From Marinomonas balearica (GTDB lineage: Bacteria > Pseudomonadota > Gammaproteobacteria > Pseudomonadales > Marinomonadaceae), in NCBI RefSeq assembly GCF_004362145.1, contig NZ_SNXC01000014.1:1-64000 (forward strand): 64,000 bases of DNA. Direction: 5' to 3'. This document shows, one piece after another, positions 25,686 to 35,718 of the stretch. Under the pieces are notes generated by a model. That model ran no database searches, had not been told where the DNA came from, and saw only the letters and a list, made by a program, of their open reading frames with translations. The position numbers and the translations under genes were made by a program. The stretch's first letter is position 1. Every line of letters starts with the position of its first letter.

Positions 25686-26471
25686 ATGCAAACAGCACTT
25701 TGGACAGCAAAAACCGGCTTAACGGCAATGGACAAACAGCTAAGTGTAATATCTAACAACTTAGCAAACGTATCCACAACAGGCTTTAAAAAAGAACGTG
25801 CGGTGTTTGAAAACTTAATGTATCAGACGTTAAGAGCGCCTGGCGGCCTGAGTGCACAAAACACTGAATTGCCGTCGGGTTTGCAAGTGGGAGCCGGAGT
25901 TCGAGTTACGGGCGTGCAAAAAAACTTCGCTGAAGGTGAGTACAATGTTACCGATAGAAACTTGGATGTTGCCATTCAAGGGGCTGGTTTTTTTCAAATA
26001 ACTCGAAATGACGGTACGACAGCCTATACACGTGATGGGTCATTTCAATTGAATAACCAAGGCCAGATGGTTGATTCCACTGGTAATCTTCTTGATCCTC
26101 AAATATCGTTTGATGCGGACGTCGTTGATATCACGATAGGTGAAGACGGTACGGTCTCTGTTCTTCGTGCTGGTGAAACAGACCAAGAAGAGGTCGGGTC
26201 GATTACCATTGCCAACTTCATTAATCCCGCGGGTTTGTATTTCTTGGGCGGAAACCTCTATGAAGAAACATCCGCGAGTGGTGCGCCTATTGTCGGTGTT
26301 CCAGGAGAAGATGGGCTTGGAGAGCTTGGTCAAGGAATGCTTGAATCCTCTAACGTAAACTCAGTGGAAGAGCTTGTTACTATGATTACAACCCAGCGGG
26401 CTTACGAAATGAACTCTAAGGTCATCTCAACGGCGGATGGTATGCTTGGATTCGTGACTCAGCAATTATAA
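25686..26471 (+). CDS. flgG: Flagellar distal rod protein FlgG
   Basis: A 261-residue distal rod subunit of standard length. Motifs: SVISNNLANVSTTGFKKERAVFENLMYQ, GEYNVTDRNLDVAIQGAGFFQI, YTRDGSFQLNNQGQMV and the C-terminal SSNVNSVEELVTMITTQRAYEMNSKVI. It forms the drive-shaft between the proximal rod and the hook, through the P and L rings. Confidence 0.97.
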   Translation: MQTALWTAKTGLTAMDKQLSVISNNLANVSTTGFKKERAVFENLMYQTLRAPGGLSAQNTELPSGLQVGAGVRVTGVQKNFAEGEYNVTDRNLDVAIQGAGFFQITRNDGTTAYTRDGSFQLNNQGQMVDSTGNLLDPQISFDADVVDITIGEDGTVSVLRAGETDQEEVGSITIANFINPAGLYFLGGNLYEETSASGAPIVGVPGEDGLGELGQGMLESSNVNSVEELVTMITTQRAYEMNSKVISTADGMLGFVTQQL

Positions 26472-26489
26472 TAATTACGGGCTAGATAA

Positions 26490-27158
26490 ATGAATCGTTA
26501 TAATTCTCTTTTACTCGCTATTCCTATCTTATTAGCTGGCTGTGCGGCTGTTGAGCCTGCACCCAAAGCAGACGATCCTTTTTATGCGCCAGTTGTACAA
26601 CCCACCCTGAAATACTCAAAATCGGCGGATGGCGGTATTTATCAAGTGGGAATGGGGGATGTGTTTTTTGGCGATAAGAAAGCGCGAAGTGTAGGGGATA
26701 TTCTGACGGTGACTTTGTCTGAAAGCACCAGCTCGACTAAAAGTAATGCTGCAAACCTGAGTAAAGAGTCTTCCGCTACTATTGGGAACCCTACCATTTT
26801 AGGGGTGCCAATTGGCTTAGATACAACTGTGCCTTCTATTACCTCCGAATTCGCGGGAAGTGCAGACGCAAACCAAAGCAATAGTTTAGTGGGCAGTATT
26901 ACGGTAACGGTGTTTGAAGTGTATCCTAATGGTTTGCTTGCTATCCGTGGTGAAAAGTGGATTACTCTGAATCAGGGGGAAGAGTATATACGCTTGTCTG
27001 GGTTGGTCAGAGAAGAAGATATTGGAGCGGATAATACGGTACAATCTAATCGACTGGCTGATGCACGAATTGCTTATTCTGGTACGGGCGAATTGGCTGC
27101 GGGCAGCGAACAAGGATGGTTGACCCGATTTATAAATTCAAAATGGATGCCTTTCTAG
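26490..27158 (+). CDS. flgH: Flagellar L-ring lipoprotein FlgH
   Basis: A 222-residue outer-membrane lipoprotein with lipobox LLAGC (Cys about residue 18). It has the L-ring motifs [20 protein letters not shown], [36 protein letters not shown] and a C-terminal [14 protein letters not shown]. It forms the bushing in the outer membrane together with FlgI. Confidence 0.96.
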   Translation: MNRYNSLLLAIPILLAGCAAVEPAPKADDPFYAPVVQPTLKYSKSADGGIYQVGMGDVFFGDKKARSVGDILTVTLSESTSSTKSNAANLSKESSATIGNPTILGVPIGLDTTVPSITSEFAGSADANQSNSLVGSITVTVFEVYPNGLLAIRGEKWITLNQGEEYIRLSGLVREEDIGADNTVQSNRLADARIAYSGTGELAAGSEQGWLTRFINSKWMPF

Positions 27159-27186
27159 CAACGATATACTAAACGAGATTTCGGCA

Positions 27187-28287
27187 ATGATAATGAGATA
27201 CTGTGTACGCCTTACCCTTTTCATTACTCTGTTGGTGTCACAGTTGTCATTGGCCGATAGAATAAAAGACATAGCTTCTGTCGCGGGCGTGCGTGAAAAC
27301 CAGCTATTTGGTTATGGTTTGGTGATAGGTCTTAATGGCACTGGTGACAATACTGATTTTACGGATCAAAGTTTTCTGAGTATGTTGAACCAGTTCGGGA
27401 TTAATTTGCCTGCTGGAACGAACGTTGACGCGGACAATGTTGCAGCGGTTTCCTTGACCACAACGCTTCCTCCTTTTTCTAAACCGGGTCAGCAAATTGA
27501 TGTGACCGTATCCTCATTGGGCAATGCGTCCAGTCTTCGAGGCGGGACTTTATTGCTTTCAGCGCTAAAAGGAGCTGACGGTGAGGTGTATGCGATAGCG
27601 CAAGGAAATCTCGTTGTTGGCGGTTTAGGAGCTCAAGGCGCTGATGGCTCACGATTGTCGATTAATATCCCTACGGTCGGGCGCATACCCAACGGAGCAT
27701 CGGTTGAAAAAGTTGTTCCAAGCAGCTTTAACCGTGGTGATACGCTTACTTTCAATCTTAATAGGCCGGATTTCACCACCTCAAAACAAGTTGCCGATAA
27801 AATTAATGGGCTTTTGGGGCCGGGAGTGGCGACGACGCTGGATGCGACTTCCATTCGTGTGACAGCCCCGCGAGATCCCTCTCAGCGAGTAACGTTTCTT
27901 TCTATATTGGAAAATTTGGAAGTTGAAGTGGGAGAGGAACGGGCAAAGATCGTCATAAATTCACGTACCGGCACAATTATAATTGGCCAGCATGTAAAAG
28001 TATCACCAGCGGCTGTGACTCATGGTAGCCTGACGGTAACCATCAAAGAAAACCCTGAAATTGGTCAACCAAATGCTCTCGCGGGTGGTGAGACTATTTT
28101 AGCGCCTCGTACTGAAATAACGGTGGATGAAGACAGTGGACATATGTTTGTGTTCGATCCAGGAGCATCGCTTAACGACATTGTAAGAGCGGTCAATCAA
28201 GTGGGTGCTGCGCCTGGGGATGTGATGGCGATACTTGAAGGGCTGAAACAAGCCGGTGCAATTAATGCAGATTTGGTGGTCATTTAG
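27187..28287 (+). CDS. flgI: Flagellar P-ring protein FlgI
   Basis: A 366-residue periplasmic protein with a cleavable signal peptide ending near residue 24 ([18 protein letters not shown]). It carries [14 protein letters not shown], a core of strands and the conserved C-terminal [23 protein letters not shown]. It assembles the peptidoglycan-level ring around the rod. ATG at 27193 is an alternative start two codons in. Confidence 0.96.
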   Translation: MIMRYCVRLTLFITLLVSQLSLADRIKDIASVAGVRENQLFGYGLVIGLNGTGDNTDFTDQSFLSMLNQFGINLPAGTNVDADNVAAVSLTTTLPPFSKPGQQIDVTVSSLGNASSLRGGTLLLSALKGADGEVYAIAQGNLVVGGLGAQGADGSRLSINIPTVGRIPNGASVEKVVPSSFNRGDTLTFNLNRPDFTTSKQVADKINGLLGPGVATTLDATSIRVTAPRDPSQRVTFLSILENLEVEVGEERAKIVINSRTGTIIIGQHVKVSPAAVTHGSLTVTIKENPEIGQPNALAGGETILAPRTEITVDEDSGHMFVFDPGASLNDIVRAVNQVGAAPGDVMAILEGLKQAGAINADLVVI

Positions 28288-28301
28288 GCTGAGGTGAGCA
28301 G

Positions 28302-29318
28302 ATGAGTCGAATTGGTGCTAATGAATTTTTTGCGGATTTTTCATCGCTGGCGAAATTAAAAACACAGTCGAAAAAAGACCCTGATGCCGCGTTAAAGCAG
28401 GTAGCAAAAGAGTTTGAATCCATTTTTATCAATATGATGTTTAAGAACATGCGCAGTGCCAATGAAAATATTGGTACTGATTTGTTTAGTTCGAGCCAGA
28501 TGAAACATTACCAAGAAATGATGGATTCACAAATGTCCCAAAACCTTGCCAATAATGGCGGTGTAGGGCTAGCGGATGCACTTATTCGTCAGCTGTCTAG
28601 ATCCAGTGGATTAGAAAAAGCGGACGACGCAACATCGTCAACGAGTTCAGATTCCGATTGGTTAGCGCAATTAAATAAAATTGACTCAGGGCAACTGAAT
28701 ACGATGATCAAGCTCGCTGCGGATAATGCAGCGAGAGATGCGCAAAGCAATAGTGCTCGCCAAGCAGATAGTGTTTCGGGGAGCGAACTTAGAAATAAAA
28801 CATCTTTGGATGAGCCGTCAAATACTTCAATTCCTGTAAAAGAGGTTGTTTTTGGTTCTCCAGAAGCTTTTGTTGAGCAGTTGTGGCCGCTAGCTAAACA
28901 GGCAGGAGAGACTATCGGTGTTGATCCGAAAGCAATCCTAGCGCAAGCTGCTTTAGAGTCAGGATGGGGAAAACACCCAATCGCGAAAGACGATGGCACG
29001 GCAAGTTTTAATCTTTTTGGTATTAAGGCGGATTCGAGGTGGTCTGGCGATAAAGCGGTCGTAAACACTTTGGAATACCGTGATGGTGTTGCTAAGCAAG
29101 AAAAGGCAGCCTTTAGAGCGTATTCTTCTTTTGAAGACAGTTTTAATGACTATGCGGACTTCTTGAACGCCAGTGAGCGGTATAAAGATGCCCTTCAGGC
29201 CGGAGATGATGCCGCAATGTTTGCCGCTTACTTGCAAAAAGGCGGGTATGCAACCGATCCTAATTATGCGAACAAAATTCAAAATATCCTTTCAAGTAAA
29301 TGGTTTAACAGTCTTTAG
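28302..29318 (+). CDS. flgJ: Peptidoglycan hydrolase/rod cap FlgJ
   Basis: A 338-residue two-domain protein. The N-terminal rod-capping domain (about 1-105) shows KQVAKEFESIFINMMFKNMR. The C-terminal glucosaminidase domain (about 185-335) shows ILAQAALESGWGKHPI with the catalytic Glu, NLFGIKAD and YATDPNYANKI. It opens the peptidoglycan for the growing rod. A Ser/Asp-rich linker separates the domains. Confidence 0.95.
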   Translation: MSRIGANEFFADFSSLAKLKTQSKKDPDAALKQVAKEFESIFINMMFKNMRSANENIGTDLFSSSQMKHYQEMMDSQMSQNLANNGGVGLADALIRQLSRSSGLEKADDATSSTSSDSDWLAQLNKIDSGQLNTMIKLAADNAARDAQSNSARQADSVSGSELRNKTSLDEPSNTSIPVKEVVFGSPEAFVEQLWPLAKQAGETIGVDPKAILAQAALESGWGKHPIAKDDGTASFNLFGIKADSRWSGDKAVVNTLEYRDGVAKQEKAAFRAYSSFEDSFNDYADFLNASERYKDALQAGDDAAMFAAYLQKGGYATDPNYANKIQNILSSKWFNSL

Positions 29319-29369
29319 CCTATGATTAGGCAGCTTTCGCATCTTAGGATTAAAGTGTTTAAAAATTGG

Positions 29370-29396
29370 TAAAGTAATTGCATAGCATACCGATAT
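29370..29396 (+). promoter_or_regulatory. Sigma-28 (FliA) promoter of flgK-flgL
   Basis: TAAAGTAA, 11 bases, then ACCGATAT, closely matching TAAAGTTT-N11-GCCGATAA. It lies 43 bases upstream of the flgK ATG and fits late-class expression of hook-filament junction proteins. Confidence 0.75.
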
Positions 29397-29438
29397 AGTG
29401 GTTATCAGCCGCGTTAAATTGCTTTCAGAGGTTTTGCT

Positions 29439-31418
29439 ATGGGTACCAGCCTATTAAACATTGGTCTTTCCGGTCTTCAATCCAGTTCGGCTAGAATATC
29501 AACGGTAGGTCAAAACGTTTCTAATGTTGATACCGAAGGCTACAATCGACAAGAAACCTCCACCAGTAGCGTTTTAGGTGGAGGGGTTAAAATAAATGAT
29601 ACCTCTCGTCTGGTCGATCAATTTCGTAATCGACAAGTCTGGTCTGATAACTCTCAGCTTAATTATTACAAAACCTATTCTTCCATGATGGACAATATGG
29701 ACAATGTTGTTGGAGAGGATAGCGTTTCACTAAATACTTATTTGAGTCAGTCGTTCACTGATTTACAGACTGCAAACAGTGACCCTAGTTCAAGCTCCGC
29801 TAGGAATACAGCGTATTCTAGTTTTGAGGGACTTGTTGAGCGATATAATGAGATGGCCTCGATCATCGAAGATCAAAAATCAACAGTGGATAAACAAATT
29901 ACTGCTGTCGTTGATGAGGTCAATGAAATAACCAGCCAAATTTCTAGCTTGAATACTGAAATCCTGAAGCAAGAAACTCAAACGGGTACGACTGCAAATG
30001 AATTGAGGGATCAGCAAGAGCTGCTTGTGACGAATTTGTCGAGCTATCTTGAAGTTGAAGTGTCATATGATGACAGTGATTTAATGACAGTAAAGCTTGC
30101 TGGAAGTACGCCGCTTGTTCTTCAGGGGCGCTCTAACGATATTTTGCTAGAGAATGAATCATCGACCTCGGATAGCTTAACTTTAAAGGTTGATTTTGGA
30201 TCTCATGAGGTGGGAGGTTCGACAGAAGATATCGGTGGAGGGTTAGGCGCGCTTATTGATTATCGTGATGAGTTCAGTCAAGAGGCTGAGCGTACATTGG
30301 GGCTGCAAGCTTTAGTCTTGGCGGATTCTCTAAATGCTCAAAATAACCTTGGCCTAGATGCAGATGGTAACTACGGTAACGATCTGCTGTCGACTGGTGA
30401 AATCGCAGTGGCAGCTAGTGATGATAATGGGTTTAGTAGTGGTGATATTAAGGTAAGAGTTACTGAAGGTGCTTCGAATGAGCTGACTTTGAACTCGTAC
30501 GAGCTTGAAATGATTTCGAGCACTCAATTTGTTGTGAATACCTATGATTCAAATGGAAAGGTGGTCGAACAATCTGACATTGTGGATACGACAACAGCGA
30601 CACCGAATTCGGATGGCTATTTCGAAGTTGACGGTTTCGGAATTGAAGTAGAATTTGATGCTGGAGGAACTTATTCAACGGATGATAAGTTCTCCTTTAT
30701 ACCTACTGAAAGCGCTGCTAAGAATCTTGAATTGACGGCAGTTAACGGTGACGATTTCGCACTTGCTTCTCCTATTTCTGTATCTAAATCGTCTTCTAAC
30801 TTATCTGATGTCGAAATCAGTATCTCAGCAATCACCAACTTAGATCCTGCAACTTCTGGGTTTAGTGCTAGCGAAGGGCTGGATGCATCAGCTCCTCAGT
30901 CTATTGTCTTTACGCCAGACAGTTCTACCTATGAAGTTCGAGACGGTGCAGGAAATACTTTAGCGACTGTCGCTGGCGTTACGGACTATACTAACCTTCT
31001 TGATCAGGCGGGTCTTGCAGACAGTGCGGGTTATGATATCTCCGTATCTTCGGCTCCTAAAGCTGGAGATGAGTTCACCATTGAATTCAATGTGGACAGC
31101 GAGAACGACAATTATAATGGTTTGTTGCTAGCCGAGGTTCAAAATGCGTCTTTGGTAGAGGGAAGCGCAACGTTAACAGAGGCTTACTCATCTTTTGTGA
31201 CAAGCGTTGGTAGTTTAACGTCGACTTTATCGTCTAACGAGGCTGCAGCTGAGACTGTGTATAACCAGTCGGTTAACAGTAAAGATCAGATTTCAGGTGT
31301 TAGCTTAGATGAAGAAGCGGTTAATCTTCTTCAATACCAACAATCTTATTCAGCCGCTGCTCAAGTTATTTCGGCAGCTAGAACGACATTCGATACACTA
31401 TTAAGTGTAGTGGGTTAA
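29439..31418 (+). CDS. flgK: Hook-filament junction protein FlgK (HAP1)
   Basis: A 659-residue protein. The N-terminal motif (STVGQNVSNVDTEGYNRQET) and C-terminal helix (GVSLDEEAVNLLQYQQSYSAAAQVISAA) are diagnostic. The variable middle is Asp- and Ser-rich. It joins the hook to the filament. It lies eleven bases before flgL in one sigma-28 transcript. Confidence 0.95.
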   Translation: MGTSLLNIGLSGLQSSSARISTVGQNVSNVDTEGYNRQETSTSSVLGGGVKINDTSRLVDQFRNRQVWSDNSQLNYYKTYSSMMDNMDNVVGEDSVSLNTYLSQSFTDLQTANSDPSSSSARNTAYSSFEGLVERYNEMASIIEDQKSTVDKQITAVVDEVNEITSQISSLNTEILKQETQTGTTANELRDQQELLVTNLSSYLEVEVSYDDSDLMTVKLAGSTPLVLQGRSNDILLENESSTSDSLTLKVDFGSHEVGGSTEDIGGGLGALIDYRDEFSQEAERTLGLQALVLADSLNAQNNLGLDADGNYGNDLLSTGEIAVAASDDNGFSSGDIKVRVTEGASNELTLNSYELEMISSTQFVVNTYDSNGKVVEQSDIVDTTTATPNSDGYFEVDGFGIEVEFDAGGTYSTDDKFSFIPTESAAKNLELTAVNGDDFALASPISVSKSSSNLSDVEISISAITNLDPATSGFSASEGLDASAPQSIVFTPDSSTYEVRDGAGNTLATVAGVTDYTNLLDQAGLADSAGYDISVSSAPKAGDEFTIEFNVDSENDNYNGLLLAEVQNASLVEGSATLTEAYSSFVTSVGSLTSTLSSNEAAAETVYNQSVNSKDQISGVSLDEEAVNLLQYQQSYSAAAQVISAARTTFDTLLSVVG

Positions 31419-31429
31419 AGGAGATCGCT

Positions 31430-32644
31430 ATGAGAGTGACTAATCACACAATGTATACGCAAACGGCGCAGTCATTGCTTAAAGCGAATGAACGCTACCT
31501 TAAAATTAATGAAAAAATTGCTGAAGAATCCAATATCGTACGCCCAAGTGACGATCCTAATGGGGCTGGGCAGGTACTGAACTATCAAGCAGAAAATGCA
31601 CTCAATGATCAATATGAAAAAACAATGACGTTGGCAAAAAATGCACTGGATTATGAAGAAGTGTCATTGGAAAGCTTAAATACGTCTATGGATAGCGCAA
31701 ATGTTTTGCTAATACAGGCTCAAAACTCAGCATACAGCACTGCAGACCTTAGCTCTATAGCAGATGAGCTTTCTTTGATTGTTGAGTCTATGGCTGATTT
31801 AATGAACTCCAAGGATGCTGGCGGTAACTATATATTCTCTGGTTCTGATTCTTCTAGCCCTACTATGTCATTGAATGGGTCAGGGGAGTATGTATATGGT
31901 GGGAATGAAACGCAAAATAAGGCTCAAATTGCCGACGGTGTTTCAATTCCTGTCAATGATACTGGAAAAAAGATTTTTCAAGATGTCTGGACTCGCAACA
32001 CATTTTCAGCTTCTGTTACAGCGGGCGGTGCTACATTAACGTCGTTGGTTGATGATCAGGATGCTTACAATCGATTTGTTGATGAGAACTATGATGCAAT
32101 AACACCTGCAAATAATACTTATACCCTCACAAGTACAGTAGGAACGCCGAATTCATATAGTTTTACGGACGCAAGCGGAAATGTAGTTGATTCCGGTACC
32201 TATCAGGATGGAAACGAGATCAACGTTAATGGAATGTCGTTTTCTTTGGATAGTGCAGGGGCGACAGTGTCTGTGACGCTTGATACGCCTACACGAGATA
32301 ATGTTCTCAATGAGTTGAATGATACGATATCTGTATTACAGGACCCTAATGCAACTGATGCAGAAAGAACGGCTGCGTTGAGGAACGCTACTGAGAGCAT
32401 AGAGAATACTCAAGAGACTGTGGGTACGGCGATATCAGAGGTTGGCTCTAGAAAAAATACAATTAGTAGTCGAGAAAGTTATATAGCGTCAAAAGAAATT
32501 TCAAATGAACTTGCGATGAATGAAATTGCTGGAATAGATGTGAGTGAAGCGGCGACTGAGTTACAGTCGGCTAACTCTGCAATCAGTGCGACTCAATCTT
32601 TATTTACACGACTTGCAAACTTGTCTTTATTTAATAGTCTTTAA
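31430..32644 (+). CDS. flgL: Hook-filament junction protein FlgL (HAP3)
   Basis: A 404-residue flagellin-like junction protein. The N-terminus VTNHTMYTQTAQSLLKANERYL, the VRPSDDPNGAGQ motif and the C-terminal helix EAATELQSANSAISATQSLF are typical. A flagellin_IN-like segment occupies the middle. It is followed 17 bases later by the HD-GYP gene. Confidence 0.94.
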   Translation: MRVTNHTMYTQTAQSLLKANERYLKINEKIAEESNIVRPSDDPNGAGQVLNYQAENALNDQYEKTMTLAKNALDYEEVSLESLNTSMDSANVLLIQAQNSAYSTADLSSIADELSLIVESMADLMNSKDAGGNYIFSGSDSSSPTMSLNGSGEYVYGGNETQNKAQIADGVSIPVNDTGKKIFQDVWTRNTFSASVTAGGATLTSLVDDQDAYNRFVDENYDAITPANNTYTLTSTVGTPNSYSFTDASGNVVDSGTYQDGNEINVNGMSFSLDSAGATVSVTLDTPTRDNVLNELNDTISVLQDPNATDAERTAALRNATESIENTQETVGTAISEVGSRKNTISSRESYIASKEISNELAMNEIAGIDVSEAATELQSANSAISATQSLFTRLANLSLFNSL

Positions 32645-32661
32645 TTTTTTAGGGATTTTGT

Positions 32662-34203
32662 GTGTCGATAAAAGATGTAGATCATTGTTTCGGAGTAGAC
32701 ATAAATTTTGGATATTTCGATTTATCTGAGATTTTAGACGCTATCAGAATAAAAGATGATGTGCTGAAGGATTCTCGAGTCACAGGCTTGGTCAAGAAAC
32801 ATTCAAAAAAACATCAAATTGTTAACGTTGTTATGCGTCAGGTGGCGCTAGATGAACTGAAACCTTTGTTAAATGATTCCTTTCTATCTTATGACCCTTA
32901 TTTTAAAGAATCATCTATTGCCGGATCTCAGCGAGAGCGAAGATATGACGCTGAAGAGCGGTTTTTGCTTTTATGCCTCTCTATTGCAATGGGGAAGTCT
33001 GTCCGAAGTATACGTCGTCTAAACAAACGTTATAATTCCAGCTATCTGCGTGAGATGTATCCAAAAGGCGTAAGTCTTTATCGTTATCTTAGAAGGATGC
33101 TAAATGATCAAACTCGAGATTACATAATGGATTACAAATCGGGTAAATACGATGAGCTGCCTCAAGAGGACGCTGTAGAGGGTGCTCCCCGAACGCGAGA
33201 AGTGAATAGCGATACTGAAGAGATGTCTTCAGATTCTCAGTCGGCAACTGTATTAGCAAAAGAAAAGGTTATAAGAACTTTACCTTTCAGAGAAGAGGTA
33301 GACTCTGCGTCAGATTTGATGGAAGAGGGTTTGAGGCTGATCCAAAGCCTTTTCGAATCTGTTCGTCGTGGAGATGTATCAGAGTTAGCCCAACTCGAGC
33401 AACTATGTAAGAAAATTGACCATTCATATCGCCGCAACCCCTACGCACTATTGGTTTTAAGGCACATCAAAAATTCAGATAACTACTTAGCACAACATAT
33501 GATGGGAGTAGCCGTTTTGTCTTGTCACATGGGGCACGAGTTGGGGTTGTCTTCGGATTATATACAGGCCATTACGTTAGGCGGATTGCTAATGGATATA
33601 GGTAGATCAAAACTACCTAAAGAAATGATGAATAAGGCTTCAAAGCTGACGGAGATGGAATTAGGACTCTTTCATAAGCATATTGATTTTGGGCAAAGAA
33701 TTTTGTCAAGGTTTGAAAAGTTACCAAAAGTTGCTTATCTCATGTTAGCAGATCATCATGAAAAGCCTGATAGCACAGGCTACCCTAAAAACAAAGAAGG
33801 CTCTGAAATAAGTATTTACGGAAAGATTGGTGCGATTGTGGATGCCTATGATGCGATGACGTCAGAACAGACTCACAAAGCTTCAATGGGAGCGATAAAA
33901 GCCCGCCAAATTTTGTTAAAGGAAAGTGGAGTGTCCTTCGACAAAGAAATTACGGCTGTATTTATTAGGAGTATAGGCGTTATTCCGGTGGGCAGCTGTG
34001 TTCAGCTATCAAACGGGAGGATTGGTTTTGTTATGACTCTTAACAAAAAAAAGGAACCGTCCTTAGTGCGTCAGGTTTACAGCTTGTCTAGCAACACATT
34101 GATGTCTGCAACCGATATGCAGGTTGATGTAGTGGACGTAGAAGTTGTCAAAGAAGTTAACCCCTCCAACTTTAATATTCAATTTACTCGCTATATTTTC
34201 TAA
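32662..34203 (+). CDS. Degenerate HD-GYP protein with N-terminal DUF3391-like region
   Basis: A 513-residue protein starting at GTG. The C-terminal half (about 265-440) is an HD-GYP domain: QHMMGVAVLSCHMG, GGLLMDIGRSKLP, DHHEKPDSTGYP and DAYDAMTSEQTHK are recognisable. The central His of the HD pair is replaced by Met (M311-D312), and the usual K after DIG is Arg, so c-di-GMP phosphodiesterase activity is questionable. The N-terminal ~180 residues are a separate domain with a basic helical part, then an acidic linker. Lying between flgL and the flagellins, it probably reads c-di-GMP or acts as a protein partner in late filament assembly. Confidence 0.75.
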   Translation: MSIKDVDHCFGVDINFGYFDLSEILDAIRIKDDVLKDSRVTGLVKKHSKKHQIVNVVMRQVALDELKPLLNDSFLSYDPYFKESSIAGSQRERRYDAEERFLLLCLSIAMGKSVRSIRRLNKRYNSSYLREMYPKGVSLYRYLRRMLNDQTRDYIMDYKSGKYDELPQEDAVEGAPRTREVNSDTEEMSSDSQSATVLAKEKVIRTLPFREEVDSASDLMEEGLRLIQSLFESVRRGDVSELAQLEQLCKKIDHSYRRNPYALLVLRHIKNSDNYLAQHMMGVAVLSCHMGHELGLSSDYIQAITLGGLLMDIGRSKLPKEMMNKASKLTEMELGLFHKHIDFGQRILSRFEKLPKVAYLMLADHHEKPDSTGYPKNKEGSEISIYGKIGAIVDAYDAMTSEQTHKASMGAIKARQILLKESGVSFDKEITAVFIRSIGVIPVGSCVQLSNGRIGFVMTLNKKKEPSLVRQVYSLSSNTLMSATDMQVDVVDVEVVKEVNPSNFNIQFTRYIF

Positions 34204-34302
34204 TATTTTCTAAAGATATTCTCCTAGTTGACGATAAATTTTTCATCGAACTAGCATGTCTAATTTTCGCGATAGAAAATCTAAAAAAAGTTAAAAAAAC
34301 GT

Positions 34303-34329
34303 TAAAGCTTTTTTAAGATGATCCGATAA
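34303..34329 (+). promoter_or_regulatory. Sigma-28 promoter of flagellin 1
   Basis: TAAAGCTT, 11 bases, then TCCGATAA: a near-perfect FliA promoter, 84 bases before the flagellin ATG. The remainder of the 210-bp upstream region is AT-rich and shows no gene. Confidence 0.85.
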
Positions 34330-34413
34330 ATAGAATATGCAAAGGGCAACCAAATAACTAACTAAATCAAACGGTTGCTATAAAGAAAAGATTCAAATTC
34401 TAGGAGAATTATC

Positions 34414-35232
34414 ATGGCTTTATATGTAAACACAAATACCTCTTCTTTGAATGCTCAGCGTCAACTTACCAACTCTGGTAATGCGTTGGACACTGCATAT
34501 CAGCGTTTGTCTTCTGGTTTGCGAATTAACAGTGCAGCAGATGATGCGGCAGGGCTTCAGATTTCAAACCGTTTGACTTCACAGATTAATGGTTTGAATC
34601 AAGCTGCTCGTAATGCAAATGATGGTATATCTCTAGCTCAAACAGCAGAGGGTGCGATGGATGAAACAACAAGTTTGCTTCAACGTATGCGTACCTTGGC
34701 TGTTCAATCTGCGAATGGCTCCAATACTGATTCTGACCGTGTTGCAATTCAAGAAGAAATTACACAGCTAACCGCTGAAATTAACCGAATTGCTTCTACC
34801 ACAACGTTTGGTGGACAAAATCTTTTGGATGGCACTTACAGCGGTGTTTTTCAGGTGGGTGCAGACGCTAACCAAACGATTTCTTTTGCGATCGGCGGAG
34901 CGGACCTAAGTACATTGGGGGTTGCGACGCCATCTGTTTCAACTGCTGCTAATGCTCAACAACTAATTTCAGATATTGATAGTATGATCAGTACTGTAGA
35001 CAGTACTCGTGCTGAATTAGGTGCCGCTCAAAACCGCTTCACTTCGACAATTAATAATTTGACAAACATTTCTGAGAATGTTTCTGCTGCACGTTCACGT
35101 ATTCGTGATGCGGATTTTGCGACAGAAACTGCGAACTTAACAAGTGCTCAGATTCTTCAACAAGCGAGTTCGACAATATTGTCTCAGGCGAATCAACGTC
35201 CTCAAACTGCCTTGTCTTTACTGGGAGGCTAA
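34414..35232 (+). CDS. fliC: Flagellin 1
   Basis: A 272-residue flagellin with complete D0/D1 ends ([54 protein letters not shown]) and a very short central region, so the filament lacks bulky D2/D3 domains. It is almost identical to flagellin 2 over its whole length. Ser/Thr-rich stretches in the short D2-like part (about residues 150-190) are candidate O-glycosylation sites for the adjacent Maf/Pse pathway. It has its own sigma-28 promoter and terminator. Confidence 0.95.
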   Translation: MALYVNTNTSSLNAQRQLTNSGNALDTAYQRLSSGLRINSAADDAAGLQISNRLTSQINGLNQAARNANDGISLAQTAEGAMDETTSLLQRMRTLAVQSANGSNTDSDRVAIQEEITQLTAEINRIASTTTFGGQNLLDGTYSGVFQVGADANQTISFAIGGADLSTLGVATPSVSTAANAQQLISDIDSMISTVDSTRAELGAAQNRFTSTINNLTNISENVSAARSRIRDADFATETANLTSAQILQQASSTILSQANQRPQTALSLLGG

Positions 35233-35241
35233 TTTTAAAAA

Positions 35242-35269
35242 ATAAAAGCGGCATAAAAGCCGCTTTTAT
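35242..35269 (+). terminator. Terminator after flagellin 1
   Basis: ATAAAAGCGGC (35242-35252) pairs with GCCGCTTTTAT (35259-35269) over a 6-nt loop and works in either direction. It follows the stop codon by nine bases. Confidence 0.85.
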
Positions 35270-35278
35270 GAAGAGATA

Positions 35279-35322
35279 ATTCGAATACGGGAGGTAAGAG
35301 GTTTAGGCGATCGTATTCGAAT
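35279..35322. repeat. 11-bp inverted repeat in the flagellin spacer
   Basis: ATTCGAATACG (35279-35289) and CGTATTCGAAT (35312-35322) are exact inverse copies 22 bases apart. The structure lies between two terminators; its role is unknown. Confidence 0.5.
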
Positions 35323-35353
35323 CTTTTCGCTTCTCTCTCCTAGAAGTGATTTT

Positions 35354-35383
35354 GGCTAAGTGTTGGCGCACTTAGCCTTTTTT
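35354..35383 (+). terminator. Second strong terminator in the flagellin spacer
   Basis: GGCTAAGTG (35354-35362) pairs with CACTTAGCC (35369-35377) and is followed by six T residues. With the hairpin at 35242-35269 it doubly insulates flagellin 1. Confidence 0.85.
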
Positions 35384-35544
35384 ATGGGGATATTATCTCC
35401 ATACGTAATTTCTTTTGCACCTCTCGTGCCAACCTTTTATAGAGGTTGAAAATCTATATCTGACTTTGGTTTAGGGTTGGAGGCAGGTGATTTTTTATAT
35501 TTCTAAGTTACTGATATGAAAAAGGTTGCCAATCTATATGGATA

Positions 35545-35609
35545 TTTTTTGCCTCATTGGGCAAAAAAAAGTCTTTTTTTTCTAAAGCTATCTATTTTCG
35601 GGTCGTTAT
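35545..35609 (+). promoter_or_regulatory. Hairpin and sigma-28-like promoter upstream of flagellin 2
   Basis: TTTTTTGCC/GGCAAAAAA form a hairpin (35545-35568). TAAAGCTA (35583-35590), 11 bases and GTCGTTAT (35602-35609) form a weaker FliA-type promoter, 110 bases before the ATG. Apart from these and the terminators above, 35233-35718 contains no gene. Confidence 0.5.
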
Positions 35610-35718
35610 CTTTAATAAGAGGATTTTAAATTTGTGTATATTTTGGAGGTTGGCGCCTTCGATACACATAACGAGTCTGTTTTTACAGACTTAAAATGGC
35701 GAAAATTAGGAGGCTGTT

